The notes beneath the pieces were generated by a model, which made no database searches, was not told the origin of the DNA, and saw only the letters and a list, made by a program, of their open reading frames with translations. Shown here in pieces: positions 1 to 5,378 of a DNA stretch of 5,378 nt. The DNA comes from Prevotella sp. UBA3208 (lineage in GTDB: Bacteria > Bacteroidota > Bacteroidia > Bacteroidales > Bacteroidaceae): NCBI GenBank assembly GCA_002363695.1, contig DEWO01000131.1, forward strand, positions 1-5,378. Reading direction: 5' to 3'. A program made the translations under genes and the position numbers. Numbering within the stretch: the stretch's first letter is position 1; the number at the start of each line of letters is the position of its first letter.

Positions 1-1
1 C

Positions 2-463
2 AACCACACCACCATACCCGACCATGATGCCAACATCTACTATGTCGGCAAGATCGGGAAACTGGGCATCGACTTCAATGGCTCCTGGCTCTGGCAGAAG
101 AGCGTCCGCCGCGATGAGGAAACGGAACGGAGCGACGAACTGGAAGACCGTGACGTTCACAGCAATGCTGAGGACCGTCGCAGGATGCTGGCAGCCAAAC
201 TTGTACTCTCCTATCCCGTGTGGAAGGGTGAACTGAGCGTGGGAACCGAGACCACCAATACCCACAGTACAGGCATCAGCCAGAACGAAGAAGGATGGGT
301 GCCTGCCTCCGACACGCGCATCAAGGAGAGCAACACAGCGGGATTTGCGGAATACAAACTACAGTTGGGGCACCGGAGCCGGCAATGCCGAGAAGAGCCG
401 ACTGTAATATCATTGGAGTGCAAAGATAATAAAATAGTGAGATTCTCACACCTAAGGATATGA
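2..463 (+). CDS. 3' part of a TonB-receptor-like outer-membrane beta-barrel protein, apparently broken near its C-terminus
   Basis: The frame is open from the left edge to TGA at 461-463 and gives 153 residues; the start lies outside the window. Residues 1-122 (to position 367) alternate polar and aromatic/hydrophobic residues as transmembrane beta-strands do, for example LGIDFNGSWLWQKS, AAKLVLSYPVWKGELSVGTE and NTAGFAEYKLQLG. A charged loop rich in Asp, Glu and Arg separates two of the strands. This pattern fits the OMP_b-brl_3 barrels (TonB-dependent receptor superfamily) common in Prevotella, which lie in the outer membrane and are usually about 700-800 residues long. Several further strands would be expected after the last one seen, but the frame ends in about 31 residues with no barrel character (HRSRQCREEP onward). 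The family's usual tail lies in another frame at 369-407, so I read this as a gene with an out-of-frame internal deletion. The family call is from memory and the substrate is unknown. The next gene is convergent. Confidence 0.6.
   Translation, partial: NHTTIPDHDANIYYVGKIGKLGIDFNGSWLWQKSVRRDEETERSDELEDRDVHSNAEDRRRMLAAKLVLSYPVWKGELSVGTETTNTHSTGISQNEEGWVPASDTRIKESNTAGFAEYKLQLGHRSRQCREEPTVISLECKDNKIVRFSHLRI
369..407 (+). pseudogene. Displaced C-terminal tail of the outer-membrane barrel gene
   Basis: In the frame one base on from the barrel frame, positions 369-404 encode GTGAGNAEKSRL and 405-407 is TAA. From memory, GTGAG followed by N/E/K residues and ending in RL is the typical last stretch of Prevotella OMP_b-brl_3 proteins, normally preceded by a final strand and KYK. 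Here it directly abuts the mid-barrel strand EYKLQLG, which ends at 370 in the other frame. The simplest reading is a deletion joining the middle of the gene to its last 36 coding bases and changing the frame. It could equally be an assembly collapse in the source genome. Confidence 0.5.
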
Positions 464-545
464 GTGTGGCGTTGCATTCTCTGACCGTTGGTCAGAGTGT
501 GGCGTTGCATTCTCTGACCGTTGGTCAGAGTGTGGCGTTGCATTC
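462..545. repeat. Short tandem array: 33-bp unit, two full copies and a partial third, each full copy holding a hairpin
   Basis: The unit is an 18-bp part, GAGTGTGGCGTTGCATTC, followed by a 15-bp part, TCTGACCGTTGGTCA. Full identical copies lie at 462-494 and 495-527; the third copy keeps only the 18-bp part (528-545). The 15-bp part with its flanks forms a perfect inverted repeat, CTCTGACC-GTT-GGTCAGAG, at 479-497 and 512-530: an 8-bp stem with a 3-nt loop. The array fills most of the gap between two convergent genes. Because 33 is a multiple of three, it also creates 11-residue repeating peptides in open frames on both strands, which I do not take as genes. Possible roles are a bidirectional transcription stop, a protein-binding site, or a dispersed intergenic repeat of this lineage. 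The sequence alone does not decide between these. Confidence 0.85.
479..530. terminator. Paired hairpins, possible bidirectional transcription stop
   Basis: Two identical 19-nt inverted repeats (479-497 and 512-530) with 8-bp stems and GTT/AAC loops lie between the ends of two convergent genes, where a two-way terminator would be expected. No T-run follows either hairpin on either strand, so they are not standard intrinsic terminators. The call rests on position and symmetry only. Confidence 0.25.
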
Positions 546-567
546 CCCTGAAGAAAAAAAGGCGGGG

Positions 568-1404
568 TTATTCTCCGTATATTTCCTTGAGCTTCTGTCC
601 GAGGCCTTTGCCGCGAAGGTTGGCGGCGACAATCTTGCCCTGCGGATCAAGCAACACACTGGAAGGGATGCTGAAGATGCCATAGGCTTCAGCGGCTGCA
701 CATTTCCAACCCTTGAGATCGCTCATCTGAGGCCACTTCATACCCATCTGCCGGACGGCATTGACCCAAGCGTCTTTCTTTTGGTCAAAAGACACTCCTA
801 CCACCTCGAAGCCTTTCTGGTGATACTTCTCGTAGTTGGCCACCACATTGGGCATCTCCCGACGGCAGGGGCCGCACCAGGAAGCCCAGAAGTCGACCAT
901 CACATACCGGCCCTTGCCTGCCCACTGGCTTAGCTTGACGGTATTGCCATCCATGTCCTGCATCTCGAGCTCGTGGAACAGGATGCCCGTTTGGCGCTTC
1001 TTCATACCCTCGTAAAGTTGTTTGACCTTGTCCAGCTCGGGGCTGTTGTAGTAGGCGGCAGTGGGATCGAGCACGGCAGTGAACTGTTCGAAATCGAATG
1101 AATAGGCTGCATCCTTGATGTAGGGTACTGCCAATTGCGTGTCGTGCTGCTCTTTGGCTATGCGCACGACGAGGTCGACCTTCTTTTTATCGATAGCTTC
1201 GAGCTGAGCCTCAAGCTGTTCAATACGTGCCTGGCCTTCGGCTGTCTGCTTTTGCGACTGCTGCTGAAAGAGCTCTTTATATTCATCATAGATGGTTTGC
1301 TCTTGTGCCTGGTATCCATCCATCTCTGCCTTGTAGGGGTCATTTTGTGCCTGTGCCGTCAGCATGGTGACGAGCATCAGTGCGAGTGTTAATAGCTTCT
1401 TCAT
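568..1404 (-). CDS. Secreted TlpA/ResA-like thioredoxin-fold protein (thiol-disulfide oxidoreductase)
   Basis: The 278-residue protein starts with a classical signal peptide (MKKLLTLALMLVTMLTAQAQ, cleavage near residues 18-20). There is no lipobox Cys, so it should be a soluble periplasmic protein. Residues about 25-135 are mostly helical, rich in Gln, Glu and Lys, with a coiled-coil-like stretch at about 50-90. The redoxin domain spans about 140-278. It carries the active site FWASWCGPC (Cys177, Cys180) and the cis-proline loop SIPSS (Pro247), the usual TlpA/ResA signatures. Such proteins reduce or rearrange disulfides in exported proteins, including cytochrome c apoproteins; the partner here is unknown. 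Bacteroidetes relatives often carry a beta-rich DUF4369 domain before a similar helical linker. Here the signal peptide runs straight into the linker. The gene is last in the rnr-kdgK-tlpA cluster, 29 bp after the kinase stop. The start is supported by the intact signal peptide at the first Met. Confidence 0.9.
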   Translation of the reverse strand: MKKLLTLALMLVTMLTAQAQNDPYKAEMDGYQAQEQTIYDEYKELFQQQSQKQTAEGQARIEQLEAQLEAIDKKKVDLVVRIAKEQHDTQLAVPYIKDAAYSFDFEQFTAVLDPTAAYYNSPELDKVKQLYEGMKKRQTGILFHELEMQDMDGNTVKLSQWAGKGRYVMVDFWASWCGPCRREMPNVVANYEKYHQKGFEVVGVSFDQKKDAWVNAVRQMGMKWPQMSDLKGWKCAAAEAYGIFSIPSSVLLDPQGKIVAANLRGKGLGQKLKEIYGE

Positions 1405-1433
1405 AAATCTTAAAATGATAATATAGTTCTTCT

Positions 1434-2486
1434 TTATTCTATTGTCTTGTAGAGCGTCTTGGCGTTGAAACGGTGTTCCAGGACGTCGAGGATTTCCTCT
1501 TCGGTCGACAGGTTGAAGTCGCCGGGGATGGTGTTCTTCAGCGAGGCAGCGGCCAGCGAGTAGTCGAGCTGGCGCTGGCAGTCGTCAGGGAAGAGGCTGA
1601 TGGCGTGGAGGAAGCCGCCCATGAAGGCATCACCCACACCCACCGGGTCCACGACGTCGGGAATGTCGACGATGGGTGCCTCGAGCAGCGTGCCGTCCGT
1701 CCACAGCAGGGCGGTCAGCGTGTGGTGCTGCGAGTCGACGATGTTGCGCATACCCATAAGCCACTGGCGGCAACGGGGATAGTCGCGGTGCAACTCGTCG
1801 AACCACTCGCGATACTCGGGTATCTGCATCTTGAAGTTGGAGTCGGTAGCCGTAAACGGTGGCTGGGGATGCTCGGAAATCCAGTCGAACTCAATGGCGT
1901 CGCCAAACATCATGTCGCAACGTCGTAGCATACGCCGCAGTGTTTCCCTTGGGTCGGCACCATACTTCCACAGGTTCTTGCGGTAGTTGATGTCGAACGA
2001 GATGGTGATGTCCATCTCCTCAGCTATGTCCAGTGCCTCGAAGGTCGCATCGGCAGCCTGCTGCGAGATGGCAGCCGTGATGCCCGACACCTGGAAGATG
2101 TCAGCACCCTGCAGTATCTCGCGCCAGGGAATCATGCCCGGCTGCAGGTCGTAGTAAGCCGAGCCGGTACGGTCGTACACCACCTTGGCGGCACGCATTC
2201 CGGCGGCAGGCTCGAAGTAGTAGGTGCCAATGCGCTGACCACCATACACCACATGGCTGACGTCCACGCCCAATTGGGCCAGACTCTCCACACCAGCCTG
2301 TCCGACGGGTGTATTGGGCAGACGGGTGATGTACGTCACATTTTCTCCTTGCATGGCCAGCGACACGGCCACATTGGCCTCGCTGCCGCCATACTTGCTG
2401 GTAAACATGTCGCCCTGGGTCAGTCGCAGCTGACCGGGCTTCGAGAATCGGAGCAGCAACTCTCCGAAGGTTACAATCTTTTTCAT
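1434..2486 (-). CDS. kdgK: PfkB-family sugar kinase, probably 2-dehydro-3-deoxygluconokinase
   Basis: This is a 350-residue ribokinase/PfkB-fold kinase. The N-terminal sugar-binding part shows VTFGELLLRF (residues 5-14) and GGSEANVA (33-40), the glycine-rich substrate contact region. The C-terminal signature DPVGVGDAFMGG (280-291) contains the phosphate-binding loop and the catalytic base Asp286. FDINYRK (164-170) matches the region following the central strands in KDG kinases. The expected reaction is ATP-dependent phosphorylation of 2-keto-3-deoxygluconate to KDPG in the cytoplasm, which feeds pectin and uronate breakdown. The exact substrate is inferred from overall resemblance; a fructokinase-like specificity cannot be excluded. 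KDPG aldolase (eda) is a frequent neighbour of kdgK but is not adjacent here: the gene lies 30 bp downstream of rnr and 29 bp upstream of the redoxin gene. No promoter box is visible in front of it, so it is probably transcribed with rnr. Confidence 0.85.
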   Translation of the reverse strand: MKKIVTFGELLLRFSKPGQLRLTQGDMFTSKYGGSEANVAVSLAMQGENVTYITRLPNTPVGQAGVESLAQLGVDVSHVVYGGQRIGTYYFEPAAGMRAAKVVYDRTGSAYYDLQPGMIPWREILQGADIFQVSGITAAISQQAADATFEALDIAEEMDITISFDINYRKNLWKYGADPRETLRRMLRRCDMMFGDAIEFDWISEHPQPPFTATDSNFKMQIPEYREWFDELHRDYPRCRQWLMGMRNIVDSQHHTLTALLWTDGTLLEAPIVDIPDVVDPVGVGDAFMGGFLHAISLFPDDCQRQLDYSLAAASLKNTIPGDFNLSTEEEILDVLEHRFNAKTLYKTIE

Positions 2487-2516
2487 CGCTTAGTATTCAG
2501 TGTTGTTTGAAGTTTA

Positions 2517-4682
2517 TTACTTTCTTGCCTTTTTGCCTTTCACATCCTCCTCGGCCAGGGTGAAGTCCAGCTGGCGCTTCTCCAGATTGGCACGGGCCAC
2601 CTTGATGCGGACAGGATCGCCCAACTGGTACTTCTGATGATGGCGACGGCCCACCAGACAGTAGTTGCGCTCGTCGAAGTCATAGTAGTCATCGTCCAAA
2701 TCGCGCATGGGTACCATGCCCTCGCAGTGGTTCTCGTCTATCTCGCAGTAGATGCCGTACGACTGGATGCCCGAGATGTGGGCGTCGTACTCGTTGCCTA
2801 TCTTGTCCTCCATGAACTCCACCATCTTGTACTTGATGCTGTCGCGCTCGGCCTGCTGGGCCACCTGCTCCATGTCTGAGCAGTGCTCACACAACTCCTC
2901 GTACTTCTGCTGGTTGGCACTGCGGGCACCGTCCTGATACTTGGTCAGCAGACGGTGTACCATCGTGTCGGGATAGCGGCGGATGGGCGACGTGAAGTGG
3001 GTGTAGTAGTCAAAGGCCAGTCCGTAGTGGCCGATGTTGTGCGTCGAGTACTTGGCCTTCATCATGGCCCGCAGGGCGACGGTCTCTATCAGCTTCTGCT
3101 CGCGCTTACCCTGACAGCCGTCCATCAGCGCATTGAGCGACTTCGATATGGCCCCCTTCGTGCCTGCCGTCTTCAGCTTGTAGCCGAACTTGGTGACAAA
3201 CTCGCGCAGCGTCTCCAGCTTGGTGGGGTCGGGCTGGTCGTGAATACGGTAGGGCAGCGTCTTGGCCTTGGTGCCCTTTTTCACCTTGCCGATGCTCTCG
3301 GCCACCGTGCGGTTGGCCAGCAGCATGAACTCCTCAATGAGCTGCGTGGCATCGTTCGACTTCTTGAAGTACGCACGGGTCGGCTTGCCGTCCTTGTCGA
3401 TGTCGAAGTGCAGCTCCTCGCGGTCGAACTTCACGGCGCCACCCTTGAAGCGGCGCTCCCGCAGGCACTTGGCCAGGCGGTCCAGCGTACGCAGTTCGGC
3501 GGCATAGTCGCCGTCCTTGCCCGTCAGTATCTCCTGCACCTCCTCGTAGGCATAGCGGCGGTTGCTCCTGATGACTGTATGGGCAATATGGAAGTCCTTC
3601 ACGTTCGCCTCGTCGTCCAGCAGGAAGATGACGCTATAGGTCAGTTTCTCTTCATCGGGGCGCAGCGAGCAAATGAAGTTACACAGCCGTTCGGGCAGCA
3701 TGGGGATGGTGCGGTCAACCAGATAGACGCTGGTGGCTCGCTTCACGGCCTCCTTGTCTATGACGGAACCTTCCGTGACATAGTGGCTGACGTCGGCAAT
3801 GTGTACGCCGACTTCCCACAGCTTGCCCTGCTTCCTGATACTCAGTGCATCGTCAAAGTCCTTGGCATCCCTGGGGTCGATGGTACAGGTGAAGACATCG
3901 CGGAAGTCCTCGCGACGGGCTATCTCGGCAGGAGTAATGCCCGGATCAATCTTCTCGGCAGCATCCTCCACGTGTTTCGGATACTTATAAGGCAATCCAT
4001 ACTGTGCCAGGATGGCGTGCATCTCCACATTGTTGTCGCCCTCCTTGCCCAGAATGTCAATCACCTCGCCGACAATGTTCTTCGAGTCCTTCGACGGCCA
4101 CTGCGTGATGCGCACTACGGCCTTCTCGCCGTCCTTGCCGCCCTTCAGCTTCTTCTTGGGAATGAAGATGTCATGGACGAAGATGTTGCCCTCAGTAATC
4201 AGGAACGCATAGTCCTTCTCCACTTTCAGCTTGCCGACGGCCTGGTCAACCTTGTGCGACAGTATCTCAATGACCATCGCCTCCTTGATGTGCTTCTCGC
4301 GACGGGCCATCATGGCCACCCGCACGCGGTCACCGTTCATGGCGAACAGCGAGTTGCGCTCCGACACGAAGATAGGCTTGCCGCCGTCGTCGGGCTGGAA
4401 CGAGTTCTTGCCGTTGGCCTTGCGGATGAAGGTTCCCTCCTGCACCTGGTTCTTCAGGTTCAGGCGGTACGAGTTTTCACTGGTCTTGGTCAGATAGTCG
4501 TCCCACGCCATCTCGTCCATCGTCTCCACGGCCATCATCTTGGCCGGATGAGTCGAAAGCTTCAGGCTCTTGAAGATATCCTTGAACGAGAACGACTCGT
4601 TCGGACTCCGCTGGAACAGTGTCTGCAGCATCTCCACCAGCATTTTCTTATTTAACCGTTTTCCACTCTTGTGCTTACTCAT
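2517..4682 (-). CDS. rnr: Ribonuclease R (3'-5' exoribonuclease of the RNase II family)
   Basis: With the start at 4682 the protein has 721 residues. The order is an N-terminal helix-turn-helix-like segment (about 10-75), two cold-shock OB domains (about 80-140 and 148-212), the RNB catalytic domain (about 255-585) and a C-terminal S1 domain (about 627-710) ending in a short basic tail (KGKKARK). The catalytic cluster TIDPRDAKDFDD contains Asp269, Asp275, Asp277 and Asp278, with the same spacing as the metal-binding aspartates of E. coli RNase II (201, 207, 209, 210). The RNB signature HFTSPIRRYPD lies at 562-572. RNase R degrades structured RNA, defective rRNA and mRNA processively from the 3' end in the cytoplasm. 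The frame is open further upstream to an ATG at 4751. I chose 4682 because a -7 promoter box (4710-4717) lies inside that extension, and because MSKHKSGKRLNKK looks like a normal basic start. It is the first gene of the leftward cluster. Confidence 0.95.
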   Translation of the reverse strand: MSKHKSGKRLNKKMLVEMLQTLFQRSPNESFSFKDIFKSLKLSTHPAKMMAVETMDEMAWDDYLTKTSENSYRLNLKNQVQEGTFIRKANGKNSFQPDDGGKPIFVSERNSLFAMNGDRVRVAMMARREKHIKEAMVIEILSHKVDQAVGKLKVEKDYAFLITEGNIFVHDIFIPKKKLKGGKDGEKAVVRITQWPSKDSKNIVGEVIDILGKEGDNNVEMHAILAQYGLPYKYPKHVEDAAEKIDPGITPAEIARREDFRDVFTCTIDPRDAKDFDDALSIRKQGKLWEVGVHIADVSHYVTEGSVIDKEAVKRATSVYLVDRTIPMLPERLCNFICSLRPDEEKLTYSVIFLLDDEANVKDFHIAHTVIRSNRRYAYEEVQEILTGKDGDYAAELRTLDRLAKCLRERRFKGGAVKFDREELHFDIDKDGKPTRAYFKKSNDATQLIEEFMLLANRTVAESIGKVKKGTKAKTLPYRIHDQPDPTKLETLREFVTKFGYKLKTAGTKGAISKSLNALMDGCQGKREQKLIETVALRAMMKAKYSTHNIGHYGLAFDYYTHFTSPIRRYPDTMVHRLLTKYQDGARSANQQKYEELCEHCSDMEQVAQQAERDSIKYKMVEFMEDKIGNEYDAHISGIQSYGIYCEIDENHCEGMVPMRDLDDDYYDFDERNYCLVGRRHHQKYQLGDPVRIKVARANLEKRQLDFTLAEEDVKGKKARK

Positions 4683-4709
4683 AACCTTGCGTTTTAATGT
4701 TTCTTCGGG

Positions 4710-4717
4710 CAAAGATA
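4710..4717 (-). promoter_or_regulatory. -7 promoter box of the rnr-kdgK-tlpA cluster
   Basis: On the minus strand this reads TATCTTTG, matching the Bacteroidetes sigma-ABfr -7 consensus TAnnTTTG. Transcription would begin near 4703-4706 and leave an untranslated leader of about 20 nt before the ATG at 4682. A convincing -33 TTTG at the usual spacing is not visible; a TTGAC element lies upstream but too close. The box falls downstream of the alternative ATG at 4751, which makes that upstream start unlikely. Confidence 0.6.
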
Positions 4718-4725
4718 CGAAAAAG

Positions 4726-4753
4726 TTGTCAATTCCCCATTCATAATTCACAA
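4726..4753. promoter_or_regulatory. Imperfect inverted repeat between divergent promoters
   Basis: Arms TTGTCAATT (4726-4734) and AATTCACAA (4745-4753) are complementary at 8 of 9 positions around a 10-bp centre. The site lies between the two divergent -7 boxes, where a shared operator would sit. AT-rich intergenic DNA readily produces such symmetry by chance, so this is only a candidate. Confidence 0.2.
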
Positions 4754-4761
4754 TTATTTAC

Positions 4762-4769
4762 TACTTTTG
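4762..4769 (+). promoter_or_regulatory. -7 promoter box of the DUF2851 gene
   Basis: TACTTTTG, followed by C, matches the TAnnTTTG consensus, and the region upstream is AT-rich. Its last base is only 4 bp before the ATG at 4774, so the transcript would start at or very near the start codon and be leaderless or nearly so. No clear -33 element is seen at the usual distance. Confidence 0.5.
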
Positions 4770-4773
4770 CATC

Positions 4774-5378
4774 ATGGAACAACTATTGCACTACTGCTGG
4801 AAGCACAAAATGTGGCCTGCCGCCGGACTGGAGACCACCGACGGACGCCCCGTAGAGGTACTCGACCCCGGGCTGCACAACCGTCATGCAGGCCCCGACT
4901 TCTTCAACGCCAAGGTGAAGATAGGCGGCACGCTATGGGTGGGCAATGTCGAGTTGCACGACCGTTCGTCCCACTGGTACCAGCACGGCCACCATACGGA
5001 TGCCAACTACGACAACGTGGTGCTGCACGTCGTGAGCCAGGCCGACCGTGACGTCCAGACCCTGAAGGGCGACTTCGTGCCACAGGTGGTGATGACCGTT
5101 CCTGACGCTGTCCGCGACAACTACGAAGAGTTGCTGAAGACCGACTCCTACCCACCCTGCTACCGCATCATCCCCAGCCTGACACGCCTCACCGTCCACT
5201 CGTGGATGGCAGCCCTGCAGACCGAGCGCCTGGAGCAGAAGACCATAGCCATCCAGCAACGGGCACAACAGGCGGGCGGCTCGTGGGAAGAAGCCTACTT
5301 CACGACGCTGGCCCGCAACTACGGCTTCGGCATCAACGGCGACGCCTTCGAGGAGTGGGCCCGCCACATCCCCCTGCA
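4774..5378 (+). CDS. DUF2851 family protein, 5' part (gene continues past the window end)
   Basis: The frame starts with ATG at 4774 and is open to the window edge, giving 201 residues. I recognise it from memory as DUF2851, a Bacteroidetes family with no established function. The match rests on the start (MEQLLHYCWKHKMW), the block DPGLHNRHAGPDFFNAKVKI (31-50), GNVELHDRSSHWYQHGHHTD (57-76), NVVLHVV (81-87), and VHSWMAALQTERLEQK followed by ARNYGFGINGDAFEEWAR (141-197). No signal peptide or membrane segment is seen, so it should be cytoplasmic. Asp42, Glu60 and His62, with many conserved His residues around them, resemble a variant nuclease or metal site, but this is speculative. The start is supported by a -7 box just upstream and by the typical family N-terminus. 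The gene is divergent from rnr across 91 bp. Confidence 0.85.
   Translation, partial: MEQLLHYCWKHKMWPAAGLETTDGRPVEVLDPGLHNRHAGPDFFNAKVKIGGTLWVGNVELHDRSSHWYQHGHHTDANYDNVVLHVVSQADRDVQTLKGDFVPQVVMTVPDAVRDNYEELLKTDSYPPCYRIIPSLTRLTVHSWMAALQTERLEQKTIAIQQRAQQAGGSWEEAYFTTLARNYGFGINGDAFEEWARHIPL

Noticed and set aside
211..543. 110-codon minus-strand frame beginning with repeats of MQRHTLTNGQR
   Set aside because: The repeated peptide is only the 33-bp tandem array read in frame, and the rest is antisense to the barrel gene. There is no start context or homology.
462..545. Possible CRISPR array
   Set aside because: The units are contiguous and identical, with no variable spacers and no cas genes nearby.
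545..567. Possible intrinsic terminator for the redoxin gene (CCCC...GGGG around a run of seven T on the minus strand)
   Set aside because: The stem is only 4 bp, and the T-run lies in the loop and not after the stem, so it does not fit an intrinsic terminator.
460..933. 157-codon plus-strand frame with repeats of SVALHSLTVGQ
   Set aside because: The first part is the tandem array and the rest is antisense to the redoxin gene, including its active-site codons.
2883..4655. 590-codon open frame on the plus strand
   Set aside because: It lies wholly antisense to the clear RNase R gene, shows no recognisable domain, and is the usual shadow frame produced by GC-rich third positions.
4933..5367. 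144-codon minus-strand frame at the right edge
   Set aside because: It is antisense to the well-supported DUF2851 coding region and has no recognisable features.

Overview
The window looks like chromosomal DNA from a Bacteroidales bacterium, most likely Prevotella or a close relative. The evidence is the family make-up (an OMP_b-brl_3-type outer-membrane barrel, a Bacteroidetes-style TlpA redoxin, DUF2851), the TAnnTTTG type of -7 promoter box, and the lack of clear Shine-Dalgarno sequences. The taxonomic call rests on remembered family resemblance, not on a search.

Layout from left to right. Positions 2-463 hold the 3' part of a rightward gene for a TonB-receptor-like outer-membrane beta-barrel protein. 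Its barrel sequence stops being recognisable at about position 367. What looks like the normal C-terminal tail of the family (GTGAGNAEKSRL, then TAA) follows at once at 369-407, but in another reading frame. The barrel's distal part therefore seems to have been lost by an internal deletion, or by an assembly collapse. The convergent gap that follows (464-567) is mostly a short tandem array: three 18-bp direct repeats alternating with two perfect 8-bp-stem hairpins (462-545).

The rest, up to 4682, is one leftward gene cluster. In transcription order it is rnr (RNase R, start re-assigned to 4682), a PfkB-family sugar kinase most like 2-keto-3-deoxygluconate kinase (kdgK), and a secreted TlpA/ResA-like thioredoxin-fold protein. 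The gaps are 30 and 29 bp with no internal -7 box seen, so a single transcript from a promoter at about 4710-4717 is likely. The three products act in unrelated processes (RNA decay, uronate/gluconate catabolism, periplasmic redox), so the cluster looks like a housekeeping operon of convenience.

Between rnr and the rightward gene at 4774 lies a 91-bp divergent promoter region with one recognisable -7 box for each direction. The rightward gene is a DUF2851 family member cut by the window end. Its box sits only 4 bp before the ATG, which suggests a leaderless or nearly leaderless mRNA.

No tRNA, rRNA, CRISPR array, insertion sequence or defence system is visible. Most of the window is ordinary. 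The points worth a second look are the broken barrel gene with its displaced tail, the hairpin/direct-repeat array beside it, the redoxin that seems to lack its usual N-terminal domain, and a nuclease-like residue pattern in DUF2851.
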